A stretch of DNA of 7,229 nt from JANWHF01 sp036276235 (GCA_036276235.1 DATBDZ010000395.1:1-7229); one strand, 5' to 3'. Shown: positions 1 to 5,885, counted from the first letter of the stretch. The notes: generated from the letters alone by a model not told the origin. Numbers and translations are program-made.

Positions 1-99
1 CGTCATCTGACGGGGACCGCTGGGAGCCGGATGAGGCGAGAGTCTCAAGTCCGGTTCTGCGAGGGCGTGGGGGTGAAATTCCCCCGCGCTACTCTCCAC
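1..99 (+). mobile_element. Group II intron, 3' end (5' part outside the window)
   Basis: The sequence can be folded by eye into the conserved 3' end of a group II self-splicing intron/retroelement. Domain V occupies 24-57, a 3-nt linker 58-60, domain VI 61-94, and the intron probably ends with AC at 98-99. The bulged adenosine A91 lies 8 nt before that end, matching the usual 7-8 nt from branch point to 3' splice site. Positions 1-23 would be the end of domain IV. A TGA at 8-10 could end an intron-encoded reverse transcriptase, but only a few codons are visible, so this cannot be tested here. Domains I-III, the 5' splice site and any reverse transcriptase must lie upstream. The splice position is inferred from the pattern, not proven. 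An intron fragment that no longer splices is possible. Confidence 0.85.
24..94 (+). ncRNA. Group II intron domains V and VI (catalytic core hairpin and branch-point hairpin)
   Basis: Domain V is exactly 34 nt (24-57). Its lower stem pairs 24-32 with 49-57 and contains the catalytic AGC triad at 25-27. A two-base bulge (A47, A48) follows, then an upper stem 33-37/42-46 capped by a GNRA tetraloop, GAGA (38-41). Domain VI pairs 61-63 with 92-94, leaves A91 unpaired as the branch nucleotide, continues 64-69 with 85-90 (two G-U pairs), then 70-73 with 81-84, and has a 7-nt loop 74-80. Size, bulge position, tetraloop, linker length and branch-point geometry all fit the group II consensus. I could not assign a structural class from this segment alone. 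Confidence 0.85.
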
Positions 100-105
100 A
101 TACTT

Positions 106-363
106 ATGGACACCACGCAACTGACCGAGAAACAGCGGCAGGTCATCTTGATGCGCTACACCTATTGCTGGCGGCTGGCGCGCATCGCGATGCGGATGGG
201 AACCACACGCCAGTCCGTCTGCGAACTGCTGCAACGCGCCCATGTACGCCTGGGATATCCGAGGCTGGCCAGCAGGCCGGTCTGGCCGACCAAGCCTCGC
301 AGACGGCGGCGCAAATCGCTCAACCTATCTGAACTGCCGGCGGAAGTTCTGGACGGTTTATGA
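106..363 (+). CDS. Small sigma-70 region 4-like helix-turn-helix protein (or 3' exon of a split gene)
   Basis: The ATG at 106 gives 85 residues. Residues 6-50 resemble sigma-70 region 4: LTEKQRQVILMRY at 6-18, a second helix with IA at 27-28, then a turn and recognition helix, MGTTRQSVCELLQRAHVRLG (31-50). The tail is strongly basic (five consecutive Arg at 65-69) and ends in a short acidic/leucine segment. A role in DNA binding or transcription is inferred from the fold. Regions 2 and 3 are absent, so it is not a full sigma factor. The frame is open upstream to 31, but those codons read through the group II intron RNA and should not be counted as protein. No Shine-Dalgarno sequence precedes 106. 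The presumed exon begins at 100 in frame (ATA CTT ATG), so the gene may start in a 5' exon outside the window, with this being its C-terminal part. I do not recognise a named family. Confidence 0.55.
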   Translation: MDTTQLTEKQRQVILMRYTYCWRLARIAMRMGTTRQSVCELLQRAHVRLGYPRLASRPVWPTKPRRRRRKSLNLSELPAEVLDGL

Positions 364-380
364 GGAGCAGGAGAAGAGCC

Positions 381-414
381 GCGCAACATCCGGACGATTC
401 AACGAATGTTGCGC
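381..414. repeat. 9-bp perfect inverted repeat just downstream of the sigma-like ORF
   Basis: GCGCAACAT (381-389) is the exact reverse complement of ATGTTGCGC (406-414), with a 16-nt loop. It lies 17 nt after the stop codon at 361-363. A further TTGCGC follows at 421-426. The position suits a transcript-end hairpin, but no T-run follows, so it is not a textbook intrinsic terminator. Confidence 0.5.
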
Positions 415-628
415 CAAACGTTGCGCGATGGTGCGCTGCCCGTCTCATCGGCCGGTGTTCGCCGATGCGATGAAACATGCAACCAGAGTCGATGAAACGA
501 AATGATTAATAAAATGATTCAAAAGGATTCATTCGCGGGTCTCAATCGTGGGATTATCGAGCGCAATCTGTCTGGCCCGGGCGACATTATATACATGTAT
601 GGTCTTGTTCATGTCAGAAGGAAGACTC

Positions 629-705
629 GCCGCAGAGACCGCAAAGAACGCGGAGACGTGCATGGAGTTCGAGTACATCTCTGCGCTCTCGGCGATCTCT
701 GCGGC
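629..705. repeat. Imperfect 28-bp inverted repeat (CCGCAGAGA family)
   Basis: The left arm 629-656 and right arm 678-705 pair at 23 of 28 positions, with a 21-nt loop (657-677). The outermost 10 bases (GCCGCAGAGA / TCTCTGCGGC) pair perfectly. Similarity may continue a few bases outward (GGA near 620, TCC near 712). The GCAAAGAACGCGGAGA-type wording is a dispersed intergenic repeat type that I recognise from several GC-rich environmental phyla. Short ORFs here are translations of the repeat, not genes. Confidence 0.7.
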
Positions 706-810
706 TAAATCCTCCACGGGACGCTGCAAGACTCACCGGGTGTGAGATGAGCTTCATGTTTCGTCCTGTCTGGGCTCGTGGCGTGGTTGCTGCTGCTTCT
801 CCGAATGAAT

Positions 811-888
811 TTCTTTGCGGTCTTTGTCTCTTTGCGTCTTTGCGCGGTTCGATTGCGCAAAGACGCAAAGAGACAAAGACGCAAAGAA
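811..888. repeat. Near-perfect 34-bp inverted repeat (TTTGCGTCTTTGCG family)
   Basis: The left arm 811-845 and right arm 855-888 form a 34-bp stem with a single bulged G at 820 and a 9-nt loop (846-854). The inner 25 bp (821-845 with 855-879) pair without mismatch. The arms are built from repeated CTTTG and GTCTTTG units. The stem would form a very stable RNA hairpin on either strand. Frames reading FVSLRLC or RKDAKRQ through this element are a familiar source of falsely predicted proteins. Confidence 0.85.
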
Positions 889-944
889 GACAAAATGACA
901 AAATGGACTTACGGCGATTTCCGCCCGCGGCACGACTGACGGAA

Positions 945-1068
945 ATCACTTCAGGAGTCGCGCCCAGTCGCGCGGCACCGCGTTGGCTGCTCAAAAAGCA
1001 GGATTGGTCGCGCTACAGTCGCGCGGGGAAAACTGCTCCGAAATTGATGTAAGTCATCCTGAAGTGAT
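945..1068. repeat. 124-bp segment with 12-bp terminal inverted repeats and four GTCGCGC copies
   Basis: ATCACTTCAGGA (945-956) is exactly reverse-complemented by TCCTGAAGTGAT (1057-1068). Between them GTCGCGC occurs four times, at 957-963, 967-973, 1007-1013 and 1018-1024, as two pairs spaced 10 and 11 bp. The 11-mer CAGTCGCGCGG occurs twice (965-975, 1016-1026). A small hairpin CTGCT/AGCAG sits at 987-1001. No flanking target duplication is apparent. It could be a miniature non-autonomous element or a paired binding-site array. It ends 44 bp past the stop of the transporter gene. Confidence 0.55.
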
Positions 1069-1111
1069 CGGTTTTGGCAGCTCGGTTCATTGGCCTTTGA
1101 AAAATCGCGAT

Positions 1112-2764
1112 TCAGGCTGATTCCGACTGCCCGGCCGCCGGTGTGGCGATCATCTTTTTGATCAGGGGCACCAGCAAAAACAGAATCGACGCGGCTACGA
1201 AACTGATGATCGTGACGCTGCCGAACATTGTGACCAATGCCCTGGGGTCCTTCTCGTCGAAAAAGGTGAGCACCATGCCGGCGATTCGGTCGCCCAGTGA
1301 CGTCGAGAGAAACCAGACGCCCATCATCAGGCCCACGAGGCGGCCGGGGGAGAGTTTGGTGATCGTGCTCAGGCCGACGGGGCTGAGGCAAAGCTCGCCG
1401 TAGGTTTGCAGGAGATAGACGCCCACCAGCCACCAGGGGCTGACCAGGAATGTGCCGCCGCGCGTGAGGGCGGAGGCGTATGTCACCAATGCGAAGGCCA
1501 GCCCCGCGAAGACCAGCGCGATCGCGAATTTCGCCGGGCTGGAAAGATCGCGCTTTCCCAGCGTGATCCAGATCCAGGCGAAGACGGGAGCCAGCAGAAT
1601 GACAAACGCCGGCTGCACCGCCTGAAACCAGCTTGAGGGAAACGAGTAGCCGAACATCGTCGTGCGCGTGAGCCGATCGGCAAAGAGATTGAGGCTGGTG
1701 CCCGCCTGCTCAAAGCTCATCCAGAAGATGGTGGAGAAGACAAACAGGATGAAGATCGCGCCGACACGCCCCATCTCCTGGCGGCTCAGATGTCGGCTGA
1801 CGCCGATCAGGTAGCCGAAGGCGATGCCGAGGACAGCTGGGAGCAGGAACGGGACAATATCGAGCCAGGAATGAATCCTGTTTCCGCAGATGAAACAGAC
1901 GGCTACGCCAATCGCGGCGCCGACCGCGGCGAGAGTAAACGAGAGTGCGTCGCCGGCATCCTCTTCCGGACGCGTATTGGGAGAGGTGGAATTGAGCTGA
2001 CCGTTCGGAGAGGAGTTCCGCGAGTCGGTTGTTTCTACAACGCGGGCCGGCCTTGCTTTCTTCGGCCGCGCGCCGACTTCCTTCAATCGTCCGCCGCTCA
2101 TGACATATTGCACCAGGCCGAAGATCATGCCGACGCCCGCGGCGGCGAAGCCCCAGTGCCAACTGTTATTCGGATTCATTCCATGTCGGCTCAGGAAATT
2201 TTTGAACGCGGGAGCTTGCGCGAGAAAGCCGCACACCAGCGGCGCGATGAGCGCGCCCAGGTTGATGCCCATGTAAAAGATCGAGAAGCCCGCATCGCGG
2301 CGAGGATCTCCCTGTGGATAAAGCTGGCCGACCATGCTGCTGATATTGGGCTTGAGCAGGCCGGTTCCCAGGGCGATCAGCACGAGGCCGGCGTAAAAGT
2401 TGGTGATCGAGTGACACGCCATCGAGAAATGCCCGCAGGCGATGACGATGCCGCCGATGAGGACGGCCAGCCGCATCCCCAAAAGCCGATCGGCGATCCA
2501 CCCGCCGATGAGCGGCGTCAGATAAACGCTAGAGGTGTACAGTCCGACGATCCTTCCGGCGTGAGCGTTATCGAAACCCAGCCCGCCGACCGAAATGGCC
2601 GCGGCGGTGTAGAGGACGAGAATTGCCTTCATCCCGTAGAAGCTGAATCGCTCCCACATCTCGGTGAAGAAGAGGGTAGTCAGCCCGCGCGGCTGTCCGC
2701 CAATCCCGCCCCGATCAGGCGGCGAAGCATAATCCAACGAGGCCGTGCCGGGAGAAGCGGTCAT
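1112..2764 (-). CDS. POT/PTR2-family proton-dependent oligopeptide transporter
   Basis: This 550-residue inner-membrane symporter should import di- and tripeptides with protons. The N-terminal helix carries the ExxER proton-coupling motif, EMWERFSFYG (E35, E38, R39). GTGLLKPN at 133-140 carries the conserved Lys (K138). The PTR2 signature FYMGINLGA is at 163-171. E352 in FEQAG matches the conserved TM7 glutamate, and E457 in GELCLSP the TM10 glutamate that binds the peptide amino terminus. I count 14 hydrophobic segments: six (about 30-223), two extra helices (275-323) of the kind bacterial POTs insert between bundles, and six more (334-537). A hydrophilic Ser/Pro/Asn-rich linker (226-273) precedes the extra pair and is longer than I would expect. 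Length is slightly above the usual 460-510. The start is supported by AGGAG 8 nt upstream. No operon partner is adjacent. The exact substrate is not readable from sequence. Confidence 0.93.
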   Translation of the reverse strand: MTASPGTASLDYASPPDRGGIGGQPRGLTTLFFTEMWERFSFYGMKAILVLYTAAAISVGGLGFDNAHAGRIVGLYTSSVYLTPLIGGWIADRLLGMRLAVLIGGIVIACGHFSMACHSITNFYAGLVLIALGTGLLKPNISSMVGQLYPQGDPRRDAGFSIFYMGINLGALIAPLVCGFLAQAPAFKNFLSRHGMNPNNSWHWGFAAAGVGMIFGLVQYVMSGGRLKEVGARPKKARPARVVETTDSRNSSPNGQLNSTSPNTRPEEDAGDALSFTLAAVGAAIGVAVCFICGNRIHSWLDIVPFLLPAVLGIAFGYLIGVSRHLSRQEMGRVGAIFILFVFSTIFWMSFEQAGTSLNLFADRLTRTTMFGYSFPSSWFQAVQPAFVILLAPVFAWIWITLGKRDLSSPAKFAIALVFAGLAFALVTYASALTRGGTFLVSPWWLVGVYLLQTYGELCLSPVGLSTITKLSPGRLVGLMMGVWFLSTSLGDRIAGMVLTFFDEKDPRALVTMFGSVTIISFVAASILFLLVPLIKKMIATPAAGQSESA

Positions 2765-2772
2765 GCAGAAGG

Positions 2773-2777
2773 CTCCT
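2773..2777 (-). promoter_or_regulatory. Ribosome binding site of the POT transporter
   Basis: AGGAG on the - strand lies 8 nt before the ATG at 2764-2762. It is a clear Shine-Dalgarno match and fixes the transporter start. Confidence 0.7.
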
Positions 2778-2793
2778 ATGAGTTGACGGGTCG

Positions 2794-2823
2794 ATTATGT
2801 TTCAGAGAGGCGAGGGAGTGCAA
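2794..2823 (-). promoter_or_regulatory. Weak candidate sigma-70 promoter for the POT transporter
   Basis: On the - strand TTGCAC (2823-2818) and CATAAT (2799-2794) are separated by 18 bp. The -10 matches 5 of 6 consensus bases, the -35 only 3 of 6. Transcription would start about 20-25 nt before the ATG. This is a pattern match only. Confidence 0.25.
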
Positions 2824-2844
2824 ATGCGGGTGCAGCGCAAATCC

Positions 2845-2871
2845 GAAATCCGAATCCCCGAAATCCGAATC
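2845..2871. repeat. Short tandem repeat, GAAATCCGAATC x2
   Basis: GAAATCCGAATC occurs at 2845-2856 and 2860-2871 (15-bp period). Related CCGAA and GACGAATGACCGAAT wording runs through about 2890. This is a degenerate intergenic repeat type and shows no coding signal. Confidence 0.6.
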
Positions 2872-2901
2872 AATGACGAATGACCGAATTCCGAAAAGCT
2901 T

Positions 2902-3038
2902 GAGAACGTTTTACTGTGGCACGGGTTTGTAACCCGTGCGAGCGACATCCGAATGAAGAAGAGCTTCGGAAACAACAATTCTTGTTCGTCTCGCGCCGCA
3001 TGCACGGGTTGAAAACCCGTGCCACGAAAAATGTTCTC
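2902..3038. repeat. Composite palindromic element, copy 1 (GGCACGGGTT family)
   Basis: Two small palindromes, GCACGGGTT-TGT-AACCCGTGC (2919-2939) and GCACGGGTT-GAA-AACCCGTGC (3002-3022), lie inverted at either end of a 137-bp unit. The outer flanks also match in inverted orientation (GAGAAC at 2902 against GTTCTC ending at 3038). Each end can form its own 9-bp hairpin, or the two ends can pair with each other into one long stem. The core differs from copy 2 at 5740-5885. The unit lies 35 bp past the priA stop and may serve as its transcript end. The organisation resembles REP/BIME units, by analogy only. Confidence 0.8.
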
Positions 3039-3073
3039 GAACTTCGGGGCGGACCCCACACAAGCCGAGCAAG

Positions 3074-5632
3074 TTAAAGCAACGAAACCGGATCGACATC
3101 CACCGCGACGCGCTCGGTTTTGGTGAGGCCGCCCTTTTTTCGGACGTCTGCCAATAACCGCTGGAGTGGGCCGGTTGTTTGTGCGAGCAGGACGATCTGA
3201 TTGCGGAAATACCCGGCGATGCGGCTGATGGCGCAGGGCATCGGGCCTTTGATGCGAATCGTTGTGGCATGATCGCGGGCGATTGCTTCGTTCAATACTG
3301 CCGCCAGCTCTTCGGAGTATTTGTGGAGCTTTACCGAGTCCTCATCGCGAAGGACGATTCGCACCATTCGCGCGTAAGGCGGCAAGCCGACCTCGCGGCG
3401 GCTCTTGAGCTCACTTTGCGCGAAGCCGGTGAAATCGTGCCGCAGGGCGGCACCGATGGTGGGATCATCGGGGAGAAACGTTTGCAGCACAACGCGGCCG
3501 GGGCTGTCGCCTCTGCCGGCGCGGCCGGCGACTTGCGTGATCAACTGGAACGTGCGCTCGGCCGCGCGGAAGTCAGGGAGCGCAAGCGCCGTGTCGCCGC
3601 TGATGACGCCGACGAGCGTCACGTTCGGATAATCCAGCCCCTTGGCGATCATCTGCGTGCCGAGCATCACCTGAACCTCGCGCTTGGCGAAGCGCTCGAG
3701 CAACGCCTCGTAGTCCTTGGCGCTGCGCATCGAATCGCTATCGACCCGGGCGAATTTCAGATCGGGGAATTTGCGGGTGATCTCCTCCTCGACGCGCTGC
3801 GTGCCCAGGCCAAAAAGACTCAGCAATTTCCCGCAATGCGGGCATTTGTCCGGCAGCGGATTCACCGCCAGGCAATAGTGGCAATGAAGCTGCCCGGTAT
3901 GCAGACCCGCCTTGAGGGCCGCGCTGTGACTCCCGGCACCTGCCGAGCGGTGATAGGTCATCGTCGTATCGCAATACTTGCACTGAATCGCGTTTTGGCA
4001 GGAGCTGCAGTAGACGAAATTGGAGTAGCCGCGCCGATTGAGCAGGAGAATCGCCTGGTGGCCGGCGTCAATCGTCGTTCGCAGCAGATGCTCCAGCCGC
4101 TGAGAAAGCAGATGAACCCCGCGACGAAAACGATTTTCCTGCTTCATGTCGATCAATTCGACATGAGGCATCGCCAGCCCGCGAACGCGGTGGGGGAGGG
4201 TGAGGAGGTGGTGAGTTGGAGGAGACTGGAGCCAGGAGCCAGGAGCCAGGAGCGAAACAGAGGACGACACAGGGAGGGGAGAGAAGGACGAGGATGGAGA
4301 ATTGAGGATGGAAGATGGAGTTGCGCGTGGAGTCGCCTCCGCGCCGTGTCCCCGCGTCGCCACCTCGTCCTCAGCCTTCCTCCTGGCTCCCGGCTCCTGG
4401 CTCCTGACTCCTGTACCACCCACCTGTCTCCTGTCCCCTCCAACTCGAACATACATCTCCAACGACGGCGTCGCGCTCCCAAGGATGACCGGCGCATCTT
4501 CCAACTGCGCCCGCTTGATCGCGATGTCGCGGCCATGATATCGCGGCGCGGTATCCTGCTTGTAACTCGATTCGTGTTCTTCATCGACGACGATGACGCC
4601 CAGATCCGGCATCGGCGCGAAGACCGCCGAACGGGCGCCGACGACAACCTGCGCGTGCCCCAGGGAAATCTGCTGCCAGAAGCGGTGCCGCTGGGTGGCG
4701 GTCAGCCCGCTGTGCAGGATGGCGACGCTCTTGAATCGCGCGGTGAATCGGCGGACGGTTTGCGGCGTGAGCGCGATCTCGGGAACCAGCACAATCGCGC
4801 GGCGGCCGCGCTCGACCGCCTCGCGGATGCATTGAAGATAGACTTCGGTCTTCCCGCTGCCGGTAACGCCCAGGACCAGATTGACGGAAAACCCGCCCGC
4901 CTGCACGCGCGGGCGCAGCTCGTCCATCACCTTGCGTTGATCGTCGTTGAGAGCCAGATCGGGCTGATCGCCGATGCCGGTTTGCAGGTCTTGCGAGAGG
5001 CCGGCCAGATCGACTTCGGGCGTGATCGAGATCAGGCCCGTCTTGGCGAGCTTGCGGATGGTCGGCGTCTTCACGCCCGCCTCGCCGGCCAGGCGGACCA
5101 ATTCGATCGGCGTGCCCGCTTCAAGTTGCAGCAGCCGACCGAGCACCGCGCGCCGTTTTGGGGCGCTGGTCTTCTCAAGAATCGCCTGCGTTTCCGCACG
5201 ATCTTTCGCGAGGCGGACTTGATGCGTATAGCCGATGCCGATGCGCTTGCGGACCGCCGAAGGGAGAATCGTCTCCAGCACGCTTCCCAGCGGCGTCACA
5301 TAATAACGGCTCATCCAGCGCGCCAACTCCATCAGCTTGGCCGGCACGAGCACGCGCTCATCATCAATGCCGGCGACCGGTTTGACGGTCGGATAATCGC
5401 AGGTCGGATGAATTTCGATGACGTACCCGTACGCCGGCCGATTGCGCTTGCCGAGGGGCACGCGCACGCGCTGGCCGACCTTCAGCTGTGTCACCAGGCC
5501 GCGCGGGATGGCGTAATCCAGGGAATGATCGATCCCCTGCTCCAGCGCGACGGCGGCAAAGGGCCCCTCATGGCGCGCGATAGGCGGCGCCTGTGGTGGG
5601 TCGGCCGGGCCGAAGAGTGTCGAGGTCTGCAT
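3074..5632 (-). CDS. priA: Primosomal protein N' (PriA), replication-restart helicase, with an in-frame insertion
   Basis: PriA is a 3'-to-5' helicase that recognises stalled forks and D-loops and reloads the replicative helicase. This copy has 852 residues (E. coli PriA has 732). The N-terminal fork-binding domain (about 25-115) is followed by a helicase core with Walker A GVTGSGKTE (255-263), Walker B DEEH (350-353), SATPSLE (386-392), GTQMIAKGLDYPNVTLV (658-674) and QVAGRAGRG (700-708). Eight zinc-binding cysteines are present: C542, C545, C551, C554, C584, C587, C597, C600. Extra length comes mainly from a low-complexity stretch (about 397-473, Ser/Pro/Gly/Arg-rich) encoded by a repeat element, and from about 15 additional residues (563-580) between two zinc-ligand pairs. 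All motifs remain intact, so function is probably kept. The ATG at 5632 has no strong Shine-Dalgarno sequence, and no in-frame ATG lies just upstream. Identification is secure. Confidence 0.97.
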   Translation of the reverse strand: MQTSTLFGPADPPQAPPIARHEGPFAAVALEQGIDHSLDYAIPRGLVTQLKVGQRVRVPLGKRNRPAYGYVIEIHPTCDYPTVKPVAGIDDERVLVPAKLMELARWMSRYYVTPLGSVLETILPSAVRKRIGIGYTHQVRLAKDRAETQAILEKTSAPKRRAVLGRLLQLEAGTPIELVRLAGEAGVKTPTIRKLAKTGLISITPEVDLAGLSQDLQTGIGDQPDLALNDDQRKVMDELRPRVQAGGFSVNLVLGVTGSGKTEVYLQCIREAVERGRRAIVLVPEIALTPQTVRRFTARFKSVAILHSGLTATQRHRFWQQISLGHAQVVVGARSAVFAPMPDLGVIVVDEEHESSYKQDTAPRYHGRDIAIKRAQLEDAPVILGSATPSLEMYVRVGGDRRQVGGTGVRSQEPGARRKAEDEVATRGHGAEATPRATPSSILNSPSSSFSPLPVSSSVSLLAPGSWLQSPPTHHLLTLPHRVRGLAMPHVELIDMKQENRFRRGVHLLSQRLEHLLRTTIDAGHQAILLLNRRGYSNFVYCSSCQNAIQCKYCDTTMTYHRSAGAGSHSAALKAGLHTGQLHCHYCLAVNPLPDKCPHCGKLLSLFGLGTQRVEEEITRKFPDLKFARVDSDSMRSAKDYEALLERFAKREVQVMLGTQMIAKGLDYPNVTLVGVISGDTALALPDFRAAERTFQLITQVAGRAGRGDSPGRVVLQTFLPDDPTIGAALRHDFTGFAQSELKSRREVGLPPYARMVRIVLRDEDSVKLHKYSEELAAVLNEAIARDHATTIRIKGPMPCAISRIAGYFRNQIVLLAQTTGPLQRLLADVRKKGGLTKTERVAVDVDPVSLL
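4213..4446 (-). mobile_element. 234-bp palindromic repeat element inserted in frame within priA
   Basis: GAGTTGGAGG (4213-4222) and CCTCCAACTC (4437-4446) are perfect 10-bp terminal inverted repeats. Inside them a 25-bp arm (4228-4252), made of GGAGCCA units, pairs with 4380-4404 at 24 of 25 positions. The core (about 4255-4375) has purine-rich GAGGATGGAGAATTGAGGATG-like wording, cut by a GC-rich part. The length is exactly 78 codons and contains no stop in the priA frame, so it is translated as a low-complexity insert. In other PriA proteins the segment between SATPSLE and the following LLTLP-R motif is only about ten residues. The composition clearly differs from the flanking helicase sequence. 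No transposase is encoded, so mobility would need help in trans. I infer insertion, followed by selection for an open frame. Confidence 0.75.
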
Positions 5633-5689
5633 GTGGTGTCCGCCGAGCCCTTGTGATAACGTCTTGCGGGCCGACGATCCATTGTTTGG

Positions 5690-5718
5690 ATCATATGTTA
5701 AGCAGTTGAGTTAGGCAA
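5690..5718 (-). promoter_or_regulatory. Candidate sigma-70 promoter of priA
   Basis: On the - strand TTGCCT (5718-5713) and TATGAT (5695-5690) are separated by exactly 17 bp, matching consensus at 4 of 6 and 5 of 6 positions. Transcription would start near 5682, giving a leader of about 50 nt before the priA ATG. This is the best promoter match I see in the window. Confidence 0.45.
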
Positions 5719-5739
5719 CGGTTAGGATTGTTCGCCTTC

Positions 5740-5885
5740 AAGTGGCACGGGTTTCCAACCCGTGTGTCCTGGTACTCCAGGACGTTGGTCGGTACGCCGA
5801 CCAATTCAGCAAGGAGCGAAGCGAGAGAGAAGCTGTAACGATGCTGTGGAGTACCGCAGCCACGGGTTGAAAACCCGTGCCACTT
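5740..5885. repeat. Composite palindromic element, copy 2, with three internal hairpins
   Basis: The end arms (5740-5764 and 5861-5885) are inverted repeats matching at 24 of 25 positions. Each arm contains the GGCACGGGTTT...AACCCGTG palindrome seen in copy 1. The core carries three short hairpins: GTCCTGG/CCAGGAC (5766-5783, loop TACT), TTGGTCGG/CCGACCAA (5785-5804, loop TACG) and GCTGTGG/CCGCAGC (5843-5860, loop AGTA). Folded as one RNA it would be a closed stem with several arms. It lies between priA and the membrane-protein gene and ends 21 bp before the preferred start of the latter. Confidence 0.85.

Larger units (their letters stand above)
364..1111. other. 748-bp gene-free, repeat-rich spacer
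   Basis: No ORF here has a recognisable domain, and the short open frames on both strands overlap inverted repeats. The stretch holds the hairpin at 381-414 and the larger inverted repeats at 629-705, 811-888 and 945-1068. The part between about 415 and 628 is more AT-rich around 500-535 and 585-600 and includes a 10-bp palindrome ATACATGTAT at 591-600. I see no tRNA, riboswitch or clear promoter. The spacer separates a + strand gene from a convergent - strand gene, so both transcripts should end in it. Confidence 0.6.

Noticed and set aside
31..105. Upstream extension of the sigma-like ORF to the ATG at 31
   Set aside because: These codons coincide with domains V and VI of the group II intron, so the open frame is incidental.
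614..994. 126-codon - strand frame across the 629-705 and 811-888 repeats
   Set aside because: It is a translation of palindromic repeats (FVSLRLC, RKDAKRQ wording), a known source of false gene calls.
1103..1112. AATCGCGATT palindrome followed by a T-run on the - strand, as a terminator for the POT gene
   Set aside because: The stem has room for only about three A-T pairs around a CGCG loop, too weak for an intrinsic terminator.
2845..2871. CRISPR-like repeats
   Set aside because: Only two short copies 3 bp apart, with no spacers of regular length and no cas genes.
1790..2932. 380-codon open frame on the + strand antisense to the POT transporter
   Set aside because: It is a shadow of the transporter gene. 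The product is highly charged and featureless, and the frame ends in intergenic repeats.
3046..3057. GGGG/CCCC hairpin after priA as an intrinsic terminator
   Set aside because: Only 4 bp, with no T-run directly following on the - strand. The composite palindrome beyond it is a better candidate.
3179..5656. 825-codon open frame on the + strand antisense to priA
   Set aside because: It mirrors the GC-rich priA gene. Its translation is Arg/Asp/Ala-rich with no domain, while the opposite strand shows every PriA motif.
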